The notes beneath the pieces are model-generated. The model saw only the letters and a program-made list of their open reading frames with translations. It ran no database searches and was not told the DNA's origin. A DNA stretch of 64,000 bases, taken from contig CP121470.1 of assembly GCA_030919125.1 (NCBI GenBank), positions 248,001 to 312,000 of the forward strand, given 5' to 3'. Shown piece by piece: positions 27,859 to 36,610 of the stretch. Source of the stretch: Methanoregula sp. SKADARSKE-2. Its GTDB lineage: Archaea > Halobacteriota > Methanomicrobia > Methanomicrobiales > Methanospirillaceae. The translations under genes were made by a program, and so were the position numbers. Numbering within the stretch: the stretch's first letter is position 1; every line of letters starts with the position of its first letter.

Positions 27859-29136
27859 TTATCTCATCTGTTTTGGTTTGATGGCAATGCACATACCGGC
27901 AGCAATGGTTGCTCCCATATCACGGACTGCAAACCTACCCAGCTGCGGAAGTTCCTTGATGTTCTCGATGACCATTGGCTTGGTTGGTTTGATAACAACA
28001 ATTGCAGCGTCGCCGGACTTGAGGAAGGTCGGATTCTCTTCCTTGGTCTGACCGGTGCGGGGATCAAGTTTTTTCTGGAGCTCCATGAAGGTGCAGGCAG
28101 TCTGTGTCGTGTGACAGTGGAAGACCGGTGTATATCCAACGGTCAGTGCGCTGGGGTGCTGGAGCACGACGATCTGCGCAGTGAACTCATCAGCAACGGT
28201 CGGCGGTAAGTCGGTTGGCCCACAGACATCGCCACGGCGGATGTCACCCTTTGCGATACCACGGACGTTGAACCCGACGTTGTCACCGGGGAGTGCCTGG
28301 GGGATTTCTTCGTGGTGCATCTCGATGGACTTGATCTCCCCATCCTTGTTGGCGGGCATGAAGGTGACTTTCATCCCCTTCTTCATGATACCGGTCTCAA
28401 CACGGCCTACGGGCACAGTGCCGATGCCGCTGATACTGTAGACGTCCTGGATTGGGAGACGGAACGGCTTTTCTGTCGGCTTCACAGGTTCCTTGAATGT
28501 GTCCAGTGCCTGAATAAGGGGAAGCCCTTTGTACCAGGGCGTTTCAGGGCTGTTTACCTTGATATTCTGTCCACCTAATGAGCTGATCGGGATGAAAAGC
28601 GTCTCATCGGGCTTGTAACCGACCATCTTGATAAGATCAGAGAGATCCTTTTTGACCTCGTTAAACCGCTTTTCGTCGAACTTTACCATGTCCATCTTAT
28701 TGATGGCGATGATGATCTGAGTAATACCGAGAGTACGGGCAAGGAAGACGTGTTCTTTCGTCTGGTCCATAACTCCGTCGGGAGCTGCCACAACAAGGAC
28801 TGCTGCATCTGCCTGGGAGGCACCGGTAATCATGTTCTTGACAAAATCCCTGTGTCCTGGGCAGTCCACAACCGTGAAATAGAACTTTGCTGTATCGAAT
28901 CTCTTGTGAGCAATATCAATGGTGATACCTCTCTCACGTTCTTCTTTCAGGTTGTCCATGACCCATGCAAACTCGAATGTTGCTTTTCCCTTGCTTGCGG
29001 CTTCCTTCCGGTAGCCCTCAATAATGTGAGCGGGAACTGCACCGGTCTCGAACATCATTCGTCCGACGGTGGTTGACTTTCCGTGGTCGATGTGGCCAAT
29101 TACGGCCAGATTCATGTGGGGCTTGTCAGTTGCCAT
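27859..29136 (-). CDS. tef1: Translation elongation factor EF-1alpha
   Basis: GTPase of 425 residues that brings aminoacyl-tRNA to the ribosome. GTP-binding motifs are GHIDHGKST at residues 14-22, DCPGHRDF, and NKMD. Length and domain order (GTPase plus two beta-barrels) are standard. It is preceded by a good TATA box at 29211-29222 and followed by rps10, as in many Euryarchaeota; the usual upstream partners (rps12, rps7, EF-2) are not beside it here. Confidence 0.97.
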   Translation of the reverse strand: MATDKPHMNLAVIGHIDHGKSTTVGRMMFETGAVPAHIIEGYRKEAASKGKATFEFAWVMDNLKEERERGITIDIAHKRFDTAKFYFTVVDCPGHRDFVKNMITGASQADAAVLVVAAPDGVMDQTKEHVFLARTLGITQIIIAINKMDMVKFDEKRFNEVKKDLSDLIKMVGYKPDETLFIPISSLGGQNIKVNSPETPWYKGLPLIQALDTFKEPVKPTEKPFRLPIQDVYSISGIGTVPVGRVETGIMKKGMKVTFMPANKDGEIKSIEMHHEEIPQALPGDNVGFNVRGIAKGDIRRGDVCGPTDLPPTVADEFTAQIVVLQHPSALTVGYTPVFHCHTTQTACTFMELQKKLDPRTGQTKEENPTFLKSGDAAIVVIKPTKPMVIENIKELPQLGRFAVRDMGATIAAGMCIAIKPKQMR

Positions 29137-29210
29137 GTTATGTGATCCTCCAAAAGTTGAGACTGTCCTCTAACAGTCAATTTATGCGAGTATTACTTAT
29201 ATGAGACCCA

Positions 29211-29222
29211 ACTATTTAAAAG
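29211..29222 (-). promoter_or_regulatory. TATA box of EF-1alpha/rps10
   Basis: On the minus strand the sequence reads CTTTTAAATAGT about 75 bases before the EF-1alpha ATG, giving a predicted transcription start near 29186 and a leader of about 50 bases. Confidence 0.45.
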
Positions 29223-29302
29223 ATTTCGATTGCCCCGCCCCTTTTTCAGAAGGTGATAATTGTTCCGACAATATAAAATCTGATCCTGAATAACTCTTCA
29301 GT

Positions 29303-29599
29303 ATGAAAACGCTCCCTTTTCGAAGAGATGAGAGAAAGAGCCGGGTGACGGTTGATTGCACAGATGGCGCAGTATCCGTGTACAGTCATTGCGCGTATTG
29401 CAGGCACTGCAAAGGTGTCCGGATCGGGAACCGGCTCACCCCCTCACCTCAGGGCCAGGCTCTGCATGATGTGCGAAAAGGAGTTGCAGCTGATGAGAGT
29501 CTGATGAATGCTGCAATGTTGTTCAATACGCTTGTCAGGGATGGTGACGCAATAGAATGCGATGATGACAAAGATACTGGATTTTCAGGTCTTTACTGA
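29303..29599 (+). CDS. Small Cys-containing hypothetical protein
   Basis: Open frame of 98 codons not recognised. It holds a tight Cys cluster, HCAYCRHCKG, near residue 30 and a single late Cys (IECDDDKD); the spacing could bind a metal or an iron-sulfur cluster together with another residue. Its start lies about 165 bases from EF-1alpha on the opposite strand, and its end overlaps the end of the sulfite-reductase-like gene by about 15 bases. Composition is more protein-like than neighbouring chance frames, but there is no clear ribosome site. Confidence 0.45.
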   Translation: MKTLPFRRDERKSRVTVDCTDGAVSVYSHCAYCRHCKGVRIGNRLTPSPQGQALHDVRKGVAADESLMNAAMLFNTLVRDGDAIECDDDKDTGFSGLY

Positions 29600-30469
29600 T
29601 TCATCGTCTTTTAAAATATCTGCCGAGATCTCCTGCCTGAATTTGTCGAAGTGAAGCTCATCCATCTGTTCTGAAAGCAGTCGTCCACTCCACGCGCGAC
29701 GGTAAACCCAGGTGATGATCTTCTCAATTGCACAAATAACCTGTTCTTCGTTTTCCAGAGTAATGAATTCCCTCCCAATTTTTGGATGCCTTCCTCTCCG
29801 ACCGCCCACCATGATCAGGAAGTGACTGTCCTCAGCTTTGAGAAGATCGAACGGGCATGATCTGATACACACCCCGCATTGCACGCACGAATCTGTATTA
29901 AGTTCAGATACGCCTCGTTTGATTTTTATCGCCTTCTCTTTGCAGTATTCGACGCAAGCACCGCAACCGGTGCACAATCCCGGTGTTCTTATTGGCCGGA
30001 CTCGTCCGATGATTCCTATCTCATTGAGCATGGGACTGGTGCATCCATTCGGGCACCCGGATAAGGAAATCCGTATCTTGACAGGCATAGGCTTGCCAAA
30101 GAGTCGGGCATCGATCTTTTTTGCAAGATGTATAGTGTCGATGTTTGCAAATTTACACCGTTCCGTTCCCGGGCAGGCAATGATATTGACAATTTCGTCT
30201 CTTTCGGACCCGACCGGGGTCCCGTTCTTCTCAAGATCCCTTTCGACTTTTTTCAACTCTTCCGGGTCGACATGCGGGATTTCAAGAGTCTGGCGGGTTG
30301 TGCAGTGAACAATTCCCCTCCCGTATTTTTTTGCAATGGTCGCAATCCCTCTCACCTGATATACCGATAACAGGCCTGCGGGTGCACGTATACGAACCGT
30401 GCATAACTCAGCGTGCCGCTCCGTTATGACGCCGCCTCTCATATGGACTCCCAGATCGGTGTACATCAA
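29585..30469 (-). CDS. Small nitrite/sulfite reductase-like protein with ferredoxin domain
   Basis: Protein of 294 residues of the nitrite and sulfite reductase superfamily, of the short type (dissimilatory sulfite reductase-like proteins) found in methanogens. The C-X5-C ... C-X3-C siroheme/[4Fe-4S] motif is CPGTERC then SGCPNGC. A two-cluster ferredoxin domain follows (CTGCGACVEYC and CVQCGVCIRSCP). The N terminus has the ferredoxin-like half-domain. It is shorter than true DsrA or Fsr. The role is unknown: possible sulfite handling, or a redox step in cofactor synthesis. It stands 44 bases downstream of cobS. Confidence 0.82.
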   Translation of the reverse strand: MMYTDLGVHMRGGVITERHAELCTVRIRAPAGLLSVYQVRGIATIAKKYGRGIVHCTTRQTLEIPHVDPEELKKVERDLEKNGTPVGSERDEIVNIIACPGTERCKFANIDTIHLAKKIDARLFGKPMPVKIRISLSGCPNGCTSPMLNEIGIIGRVRPIRTPGLCTGCGACVEYCKEKAIKIKRGVSELNTDSCVQCGVCIRSCPFDLLKAEDSHFLIMVGGRRGRHPKIGREFITLENEEQVICAIEKIITWVYRRAWSGRLLSEQMDELHFDKFRQEISADILKDDESVKT

Positions 30470-30513
30470 ACAATAATGGGGGGCGGCCCTTTTAAAATGA
30501 TGGTGGTCCCTGC

Positions 30514-31236
30514 CTATGGCCAGAGGAACGCCAGTGCAGCAATTACGCAGGCGCGGGTCAACTCATTGGAAGCACCAACGATATCGCCATTAACGCCCCC
30601 AAATATTTTCTCTGAGACTACCATGATTATCGTCGGGGATGCAATCATGATGATAAATGCGGAAAAAATTTTCAAAGGAGATACCGGCAACAGAAACAGG
30701 GGAAGACAGATCAAAGTGGCGATGAAAGGGAAGTAGCTTTGAGAGTACTGGTGAAGGAAACTGTGGATTCCTTCCCTGAATGGAACCCCGTAGGATGTCA
30801 AAAACGACATGGAGAATTTTGCACAGACCTCTCCGATTATTATTACTGACACTATCGAGGATGCGGTCTGGAGGCCTGCAAATAAAAGGAGGGTAACGAC
30901 TATTCCTGCAGCAATGCCCCCGGCCCCAACATATCTATCGGTGAGTGCCCGGATTCGCTTCTCCCGTTCCCCGTGGGCCATAAGAGCATCGCCGAAATCG
31001 AGAAGGCCATCAAAATGGTGGGCACCGGTAATCAGAAAGAGCAATGCAATCGCAACAGCGGCTGCAATCACGTTATCGGCAATTAAAAAAACCGGAAGGG
31101 CAACCAGCGCACCGATCACGTAACCGGCGATTGGATAGAGATAGGAATGGCGTGCGAAGTCCTCAAAATTCTGTTCTTTCCCAAAAGGGAGGATTGTTGT
31201 GAACCGGAATAACGAGAGAAGGGCTTTCATACGCAT
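30514..31236 (-). CDS. cobS: Adenosylcobinamide-GDP ribazoletransferase (cobalamin synthase)
   Basis: Integral membrane enzyme of 240 residues that joins adenosylcobinamide-GDP to alpha-ribazole (phosphate) near the end of cobamide synthesis. Family blocks are FTTILPFG near the start and LITGAHHFDGLLDFGDALMAHG around residue 75 with the acidic catalytic residues. Several helices follow. Its start overlaps the end of cobZ by 10 bases, so the two are co-expressed. Confidence 0.93.
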   Translation of the reverse strand: MRMKALLSLFRFTTILPFGKEQNFEDFARHSYLYPIAGYVIGALVALPVFLIADNVIAAAVAIALLFLITGAHHFDGLLDFGDALMAHGEREKRIRALTDRYVGAGGIAAGIVVTLLLFAGLQTASSIVSVIIIGEVCAKFSMSFLTSYGVPFREGIHSFLHQYSQSYFPFIATLICLPLFLLPVSPLKIFSAFIIMIASPTIIMVVSEKIFGGVNGDIVGASNELTRACVIAALAFLWP

Positions 31237-31661
31237 TCGCTATAGAGTCGTGATGTACACCCGGCAATCAGACCAGCAACGGCGTCATCCAGGAAAGGTC
31301 CCAGCTTCCCGAGGATCCCCGGTTTTTTCTGATCGTACCGGGTAAATTCGAACCGTGCATATGTACCCCCGATACATTCTGCAATTGCCATCCCGATGAT
31401 CTCGTCGCTGAGAAGAAATACCGGATCATCAGCAATTTCAGAATTTTTTCGTTTGTTGAAGAGCTCATCCTCAAGAAGAATTGCTCCAAGAAGGAGGGAA
31501 GATACGTTGGGATCTTCCAGATATCTCAGAATCTTCTTTTTTATCTCGACTGCGGCTTCTTCTTCATCCATTCCATGGGAGACATACAGTCCCATTGCGG
31601 CATTTACGATCTCATCCACTCCTATCCCGTTCTCCAGCAGCCGTTGTTCTATCTCGAACAT
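31227..31661 (-). CDS. cobZ: Alpha-ribazole phosphatase CobZ (PgpA-like)
   Basis: Protein of 144 residues resembling phosphatidylglycerophosphatase A. In methanogens the homologue next to cobS has been shown to be CobZ, which removes phosphate from alpha-ribazole phosphate. The core KKPGILGKLGPFLDDAVAGLIAG fits this family. The position directly upstream of cobS with a 10-base overlap supports the cobamide role over phospholipid synthesis. A divergent promoter region of 130 bases separates it from cobT. Confidence 0.8.
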   Translation of the reverse strand: MFEIEQRLLENGIGVDEIVNAAMGLYVSHGMDEEEAAVEIKKKILRYLEDPNVSSLLLGAILLEDELFNKRKNSEIADDPVFLLSDEIIGMAIAECIGGTYARFEFTRYDQKKPGILGKLGPFLDDAVAGLIAGCTSRLYSECV

Positions 31662-31791
31662 ATTCTTAGATCTTGTACCGGCAGCACTATTATACCGTTG
31701 TGGATTTTTCTCTGGTTCGCATTAGTGAACACCACTTTTTCTTTCCGATATCTTGAAGCAAAAAAACAACGGATAGTAATAACTGATAACC

Positions 31792-32802
31792 ATGGGATTT
31801 CTCTCAAGTCTTCCTTCAGTCACTTTCCAAAAACCTCTCTTCTGCACTATCCTTGGTAATACCCTCTTATCGACTGTGCCGGGAATCTCCGGTGCAGGCC
31901 CAACTCCGGAGAAGACCCTGCTTACCCCGGTCCTCGATGCTGAGTTGGTAACCCATGGAGTAATTACGAGTTATCCGATTAAGCCCAATACACCAACCGG
32001 TTGTCCGACTCCCGCGTCCATTACCCGGGCAATGATGGATCTTATCGCGATGCATCCATTGTTCATCAATGCGGGACTCCGGCATAAACCGACCGTTCCC
32101 TGCCTTGATGTATATGGCGATGCCGGTGGAGATCCCAGGACGGGCAGTGCTCTTCCCAACGCTGAGGTTCTTTTCAAGAGAGGAGAGACGCTCGGAAGAT
32201 TCCTGGATCAGCAGAGTGATCTTCTGATACTGGGTGAATGTGTCCCCGGTGGGACAACAACCGCTCTTTGCATACTTCGTGCACTGGGTTACCGGGCTTC
32301 GGTAAGCAGCAGTTTTGTCAATAATCCAACCGGCATAAAAGAGGATATTGCTGCCATTGCGGTCTCCCGAATTCTTGCCGATAGCGTCAAATCCCCTCTT
32401 GAAATTATGAAATATACCGGGGATCCTATGATGCCGGTAGCTGCTGGAATTGCAAAAACATATTCCGGTGAATTATTCCTTGCAGGGGGGACGCAGATGC
32501 TTGCCGTTGCTGCCCTGATCAGGGAAGACCATGGCGTCTTGCCAAGGGTTGTAACGACAAAATATGTGCGGGATGATCCTTCTGCCAATGTTGAAAAAAT
32601 TGCAGAAGATGTTGGTGTTGAGATCATCTATATTGATCCCGATTTCGGAACCCTCGGGCATGCCGGACTCGCGCGATACTGTATCGGTGAAGTCAAGGAA
32701 GGGATGGGTGCCGGGGGGGCGATGTTTCTTGCGCACTTGTTGGGACACTCCCCCGAAGCAATCCGGAGTAAAATATTGTCGACGGCGAAGAGCTATAGTT
32801 GA
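31792..32802 (+). CDS. cobT: Nicotinate-mononucleotide phosphoribosyltransferase for cobamide lower ligand (archaeal CobT)
   Basis: Enzyme of 336 residues of the archaeal CobT group (TIGR00303-like), which makes alpha-ribazole phosphate from nicotinate mononucleotide and a base. Conserved pieces include GISGAGPTPEKTLLTPVLDAE, LILGECVPGGTTTALC and FLAGGTQMLAVAALI (shown in part). It lies opposite cobZ-cobS, so lower-ligand activation, dephosphorylation and attachment are grouped here. guaAA follows 37 bases later on the same strand. Confidence 0.9.
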   Translation: MGFLSSLPSVTFQKPLFCTILGNTLLSTVPGISGAGPTPEKTLLTPVLDAELVTHGVITSYPIKPNTPTGCPTPASITRAMMDLIAMHPLFINAGLRHKPTVPCLDVYGDAGGDPRTGSALPNAEVLFKRGETLGRFLDQQSDLLILGECVPGGTTTALCILRALGYRASVSSSFVNNPTGIKEDIAAIAVSRILADSVKSPLEIMKYTGDPMMPVAAGIAKTYSGELFLAGGTQMLAVAALIREDHGVLPRVVTTKYVRDDPSANVEKIAEDVGVEIIYIDPDFGTLGHAGLARYCIGEVKEGMGAGGAMFLAHLLGHSPEAIRSKILSTAKSYS

Positions 32803-32839
32803 TCAGGCTTATTGCGAATAACTACCAAATCCTTTTTAG

Positions 32840-33400
32840 ATGCTCCCGATATACGTTGTCAACAATTTTGGGCAGTTCAATCATCTCATTCACCGGGCTC
32901 TTCGGGATCTTGAACTCGACGTTTTCTTGATCCCCAATACAACACCCCCCGAAAAAGTGGGCGAAGAGTGCAGGGGAATTATCCTTGGAGGGGGTCCTGC
33001 GATCGAACGCGCTGGCTATTGCAGCCAGTACCTGGATCTTGGATTACCGGTTCTTGGCATATGCCTTGGTCTTCATATTATCGCAACGAAATTTGGTGGT
33101 GCCGTCCATCAGGGTCAGAGTGGCGGATACGGCCCCATCGAGGTGGACATCTGTGAACCCGATGAGATCCTCAAGGGGTATCCCCGGAAAATCAGTGTCT
33201 GGGCTTCCCATGCAGATGAGGTTACAAAAATTCCTGAAAAATTCCAGTGCCTTGCACTCTCACCTGTCTGTGGGGCTGAAGCAATCGCACTTCCTGAGCG
33301 ACATATTTACGGGCTCCAGTGGCATCCTGAAGTCAGTCATACATTCGAAGGAAAACGCGTTTTCGAGAATTTTAACCAGATTATTCTCGAAAATCCCTAG
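32840..33400 (+). CDS. guaAA: GMP synthase glutamine amidotransferase subunit
   Basis: Class I glutaminase of 186 residues that supplies ammonia to the separate synthetase subunit (GuaAB) for XMP to GMP conversion. The nucleophile Cys is in GICLGLH, and the His-Glu pair is in LQWHPEVSHT. Archaea often split GMP synthetase into two genes; the other subunit is not in the window. It is followed by about 400 bases without a gene. Confidence 0.94.
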   Translation: MLPIYVVNNFGQFNHLIHRALRDLELDVFLIPNTTPPEKVGEECRGIILGGGPAIERAGYCSQYLDLGLPVLGICLGLHIIATKFGGAVHQGQSGGYGPIEVDICEPDEILKGYPRKISVWASHADEVTKIPEKFQCLALSPVCGAEAIALPERHIYGLQWHPEVSHTFEGKRVFENFNQIILENP

Positions 33401-33802
33401 GCTTTTCAGCCTCTCCTTTTCTTTGCTCTGGAGAACACCTCAATTGTAAGAACCGGTGAATGTTACCGACAATCATTTTGTTAGCGATCTCCTTCATCTG
33501 GATTGGGAATCTTCTTGGCTTGAGATTCCACAGAACTCCCTTTTCATGACAGAGAATTTATTTTCCCCACGTTGTCGCTCTGGATAAATCGCGTGATTGC
33601 ATTGGTGAGCCGGTTTTTATGCATCCCCACCCACAGGCGGTCAATGGTATGAGCTGACAAAAAAGATCCTCCTATCCCCCCGTTCACTGCAATTTTTTTT
33701 CATTTAACCCAACGGCTATTACGTTTCCCCGTGAAGAGAAATCTGTGACCCCTGTGGCTGGAAGATTACCCGGGAGAAGCACAAGCAATGGGAGAGTTCT
33801 TT
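33401..33802. other. Intergenic stretch before an exported-protein gene
   Basis: About 400 bases, A+T-richer than the housekeeping regions, with no convincing gene on either strand. It marks the change from conserved genes to the accessory region. Confidence 0.35.
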
Positions 33803-34315
33803 ATGATGAAAAAAGCGTGTCTTTGCATAATCGGACTGTTATTCTTGGGGGCGCTCTGCGTGCCGGTGGTGGCTGAAACGGGAGATGGGGGTTACTGGAG
33901 TTTTTCCATTGTAGATTTGATTCTCGCTTACTCCGATGTGAAGATCAATGGAGATCTTTTGGCAACTGATTGTTACCAAAAGGTGAGGGTCCCAAATTCC
34001 CTTGATCAGGTCGAGGTGCAGTTTGTAGTGGTTGGGGGCCCTGAAACAACCCTTACCATCACAAAAGAATATATAAACAAGCTCCGGGAAAAACCTCCCG
34101 GTTGGGAGCCGGTCCTGGTTGCGGGGGGCGGGATTTTAACGTATGATGTGGATGCGGGAGTGCAATTAATATCCCCCAATCGAGATGTGGATATTATGAC
34201 CCATGAACACCTCGTGAGTCGCGGGTGGTATCACCATGGTATCGGAAGGGTCTTCTTCGTTGAGCTCTCTTTTCCGCTGTGCTTTGGTGTGAGCGCGCTC
34301 TGTTCTGATCCATAA
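33803..34315 (+). CDS. Small exported protein of unknown function
   Basis: Predicted exported protein of about 170 residues. It begins MMKKACLCIIGLLFLGALC, a typical signal or lipoprotein-like leader ending near VVAETGDGG. The body is beta-rich without a recognised domain. ATG 33803 is chosen because GGGAG lies at 33790-33794; an upstream ATG at 33788 would cover that site. The last 20 residues (LSFPLCFGVSALCSDP) look unlike the rest and may reflect a frameshift. It lies at the edge of the insertion-sequence region. Confidence 0.55.
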   Translation: MMKKACLCIIGLLFLGALCVPVVAETGDGGYWSFSIVDLILAYSDVKINGDLLATDCYQKVRVPNSLDQVEVQFVVVGGPETTLTITKEYINKLREKPPGWEPVLVAGGGILTYDVDAGVQLISPNRDVDIMTHEHLVSRGWYHHGIGRVFFVELSFPLCFGVSALCSDP

Positions 34316-34405
34316 ACGGCTGTTTTTGCCGGACCGCGTCGAGAAATGAGGTACAACCCGCAGGTCCAATTCCCGCTGGATCGATTTCCTCTCCTCAACG
34401 CCTTT

Positions 34406-34600
34406 TCATGAATTCCCGGTAGGGCTGGTTCGGGATCCTTTGAAGAGCATCAGGACAAGAAGTTGATATCGCGTGTAAATTTTCGCAGAACATTTACCGG
34501 AATACGGGGTAATTCGTCGTGCTTTGACGATCGAGATCGCAGCGCGATAAATCTGATAGTCCGGTCCGCTAATTTTAGCTGCCTCCTTACCTGACCACAC
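34406..34600 (-). pseudogene. N-terminal remnant of an IS4/IS5-like transposase
   Basis: The minus strand encodes a short piece, YRAAISIVKARRITPYSGK and IYTRYQLLVLMLFK, that matches the N-terminal DNA-binding start of archaeal DDE transposases of the IS4/IS5 type. No catalytic domain follows. It is a truncated relic. Confidence 0.4.
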
Positions 34601-35037
34601 CTCAAAGAAAAGAGACGCTGTACCTTAGATCTTTCGGGGAGGTACCGTCTGTTTTGGAGCGGATTTCCCCGGTAAATTGAAAAAATTTGTGTTTAATCTG
34701 GCCCTATCCGGAAATTCTCTCGATTCTGATCCCTGCTAACCACTTCCGAAGCTCTCGACAACAGCTCAATGATCCTGCAGATGCCAACATCTTCCCGGGT
34801 ATTTTTAAGGAATCTGACCTGCTTGAATAGGGGAACTTCATCCCCGAACACCTCGTCCTGTCAATCCGGAGCATTTTGGGGGCAACAACGACGATAGCCT
34901 TTCTGTCTCCTTTTTTCGGCATCAATCGTTCGAAGAAAGCCTTGAATCTTCCCGTCGATCGAAGAACAACGTGAGCGAGTTTTACGAGGAAAACCCGGAT
35001 ATGTCTTGAACCCTGTTCTGGAATCGAGCCGGTTTTG

Positions 35038-35052
35038 GTTACATTCGCGGAT
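35038..35052. repeat. Left target-site duplication of the IS481 element
   Basis: GTTACATTCGCGGAT, repeated exactly at 36023-36037. A 15-base duplication is within the range known for IS481. Confidence 0.85.
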
Positions 35053-36022
35053 TGTCCTATCCCGAAATCATTTGACATCAGATGTAAATACCGATTTGAG
35101 CAACTTATCGAATGGGGATATCCAGAGGATCATTCAGCAATGTGTCAATGATAAACCCGTTGTTGAGATTGCCCGGTATTTCCAGATTACCCGTCAACGA
35201 GTGTATCAGTTCATCAACCCGTTCAGAGAATCGGGAGAATATCCGGTACTCAGGCAATCTGGAAGAAAGCCCCACGCCATCGATGATCGAGCAGAAGAGT
35301 TGATCCTCGCAACCTATCAATCCAACAACATTGGTCCAATCCATCTGGAGAAGAAGATTGAGGAAACACACGGGATCCATATCCCGCATAATCGAATCTA
35401 TCGGGTATTGTTGAACCACGGTCTGGTGGAGATCAACATGAAAAAACGGCAACAGCGGAAATATGTTCGGTATGAACATACTCATTCCATGTCGATGGGG
35501 CAGGGAGACTGGAAAGAGTTCGAACTTAAAGGATCGAAGAAATGGCTGATCGCATTCATGGATGATTCATCCCGCCTCATCACCTGCTACGGGGTATTCG
35601 ATTCTCCAACTACCGAGAACACTCTCACGGTGCTGAATCAGGGATTCCAGATGTAAGGTACGCCCCGCGAGATCCTCACTGACAACAGTACACAATTCGT
35701 TTCAGCTCGGAACCGTGAACAGGCCCATCATAAATTCGGAGAGTTCCTTGTTCATCACAACATAAAACACATCCCAACCAGGATAAAACACCCTCAAACG
35801 AACGGCAAAATTGAACGGTTCTTCGGAGAAGTCGAACGAAGGATCGCGAAGTTCGGTTCTGTCGATAAAATTCTTCACTGGCACAATGTCATCAAACCTC
35901 ACATGAGTGAGTCTCGATTTCGATGAGCCTTATAACGCATTCTGGTACCGTCTACCCCAGGAGAGAATTCTGAAATATGCGCAGAAATGGTTATATGTGT
36001 AAAATCAATTCGGGATATCACA
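35053..36022 (+). mobile_element. IS481-family insertion sequence, 970 bp, inactivated
   Basis: The element is defined by a perfect 15-base direct repeat on both sides and by imperfect terminal inverted repeats: TGTCCTATCCCGAA on the left, TTCGGGATATCACA on the right (5'-TG...CA-3' ends). It carries one rve-type transposase gene that is now broken in two places. It sits inside the C-terminal domain of an IS110 transposase on the opposite strand, so the order of events is visible: IS110 arrived first, IS481 landed in it, then the IS481 gene decayed. Confidence 0.88.
35096..36002 (+). pseudogene. IS481 transposase with in-frame stop and 4-bp duplication
   Basis: Helix-turn-helix part first (QCVNDKPVVEIARYFQITRQ), then the rve catalytic core with FMDDSSRLI, ILTDNSTQF, and HPQTNGKIERFFGE, carrying the D-D-E triad. 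Two lesions are seen. TAA at about 35656 replaces a codon just before GTPREILTDN and the frame continues unchanged after it. Near 35905 the tandem GAGTGAGT (a 4-base duplication) shifts the frame; removing one copy restores LDFDEPYNAFWYRLPQERIL up to TAA at 36000-36002. The start is uncertain; TTG 35096 is the first plausible one inside the element. Confidence 0.82.
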
Positions 36023-36037
36023 GTTACATTCGCGGAT
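36023..36037. repeat. Right target-site duplication of the IS481 element
   Basis: Exact copy of 35038-35052 and in register with the broken IS110 reading frame. Confidence 0.85.
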
Positions 36038-36141
36038 TGATAAACGGAAGGTGTCAACCCGGCCCATTTCGCAAGTTTATCCGCCCGATCTCGGCAATAA
36101 GAGTTGATCTGCACCAATAAACCCGATTCCTAGGATTGATG

Positions 36142-36429
36142 TCAGGATCTGATCTTCCCGGGATTTGCTTGCCAAAGATTTTCGGATATCAAGTGCGACT
36201 CATCCATCTCAATCTCTCCTGAAAAGAGTGAAAGCCGTCTCCTCTCCGTCCGGATGATTGATCGTCTGATCAGGTCGAAGAGATCGTAAGCGGTGTTAGA
36301 GAAGTCCTCCTTGGTGAGCGGATCTGCGAACTGAAAGTATCCACCTCGAAAAGTTTGATCGCGATGAATACCCAGGGCCTGAGGGAACTCGCAATCCTTC
36401 AAGGACACTTCCCTCGTCCCGGTCCCCAC
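36142..36429 (-). pseudogene. Possible IS1595-like transposase fragment
   Basis: The minus-strand frame contains FSGEIEMDESHLI, which resembles the FSG.VE.DE..F catalytic start of ISXO2/IS1595 transposases, preceded by a helical stretch (YDLFDLIRRSIIRTERRRLS). A second short block in another frame (about 36525-36570, HDKLKEFGRIAFP) may belong to it. Most of the gene is gone, so the call is tentative. Confidence 0.35.
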
Positions 36430-36610
36430 GCTTTCCGGTGAGACCGTAACCCCTTGGACTTACCGCGCCTGCCCCTCCCTATCCTGGTATTCCCGCATTG
36501 CGGAGGATGATCCTACCGCCCGGGAATGCGATCCTTCCAAACTCCTTGAGTTTATCGTGGTGGTCGTTATGAAGAAATAACCTATTTTTAAATATCTGGA
36601 CTTTATATGG

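Larger units (their letters stand above)
34704..36117 (-). pseudogene. IS110-family transposase C-terminus, split by an IS481 element
   Basis: On the minus strand, 36117 to 36023 encodes DKLAKWAGLTPSVYQSANVT, and 35052 down to about 34704 continues NVTKTGSIPEQGSRHIRVFL and LVKLAHVVLRSTGRFKAFFE, then KKGDRKAIVVVAPKML. Together these are the Transposase_20 domain of IS110 transposases. The two halves are interrupted exactly by the IS481 element at 35053-36022. Past KML the frame is shifted (DEVFGDEVPLF in another frame) and no N-terminal DEDD domain is next to it, so the element was already a relic or has decayed since. Confidence 0.75.

Noticed and set aside
31227..31661. Phosphatidylglycerophosphatase A for lipid synthesis
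   Set aside because: The 10-base overlap with cobS and the known methanogen CobZ make alpha-ribazole phosphatase the better reading, though the fold is shared.
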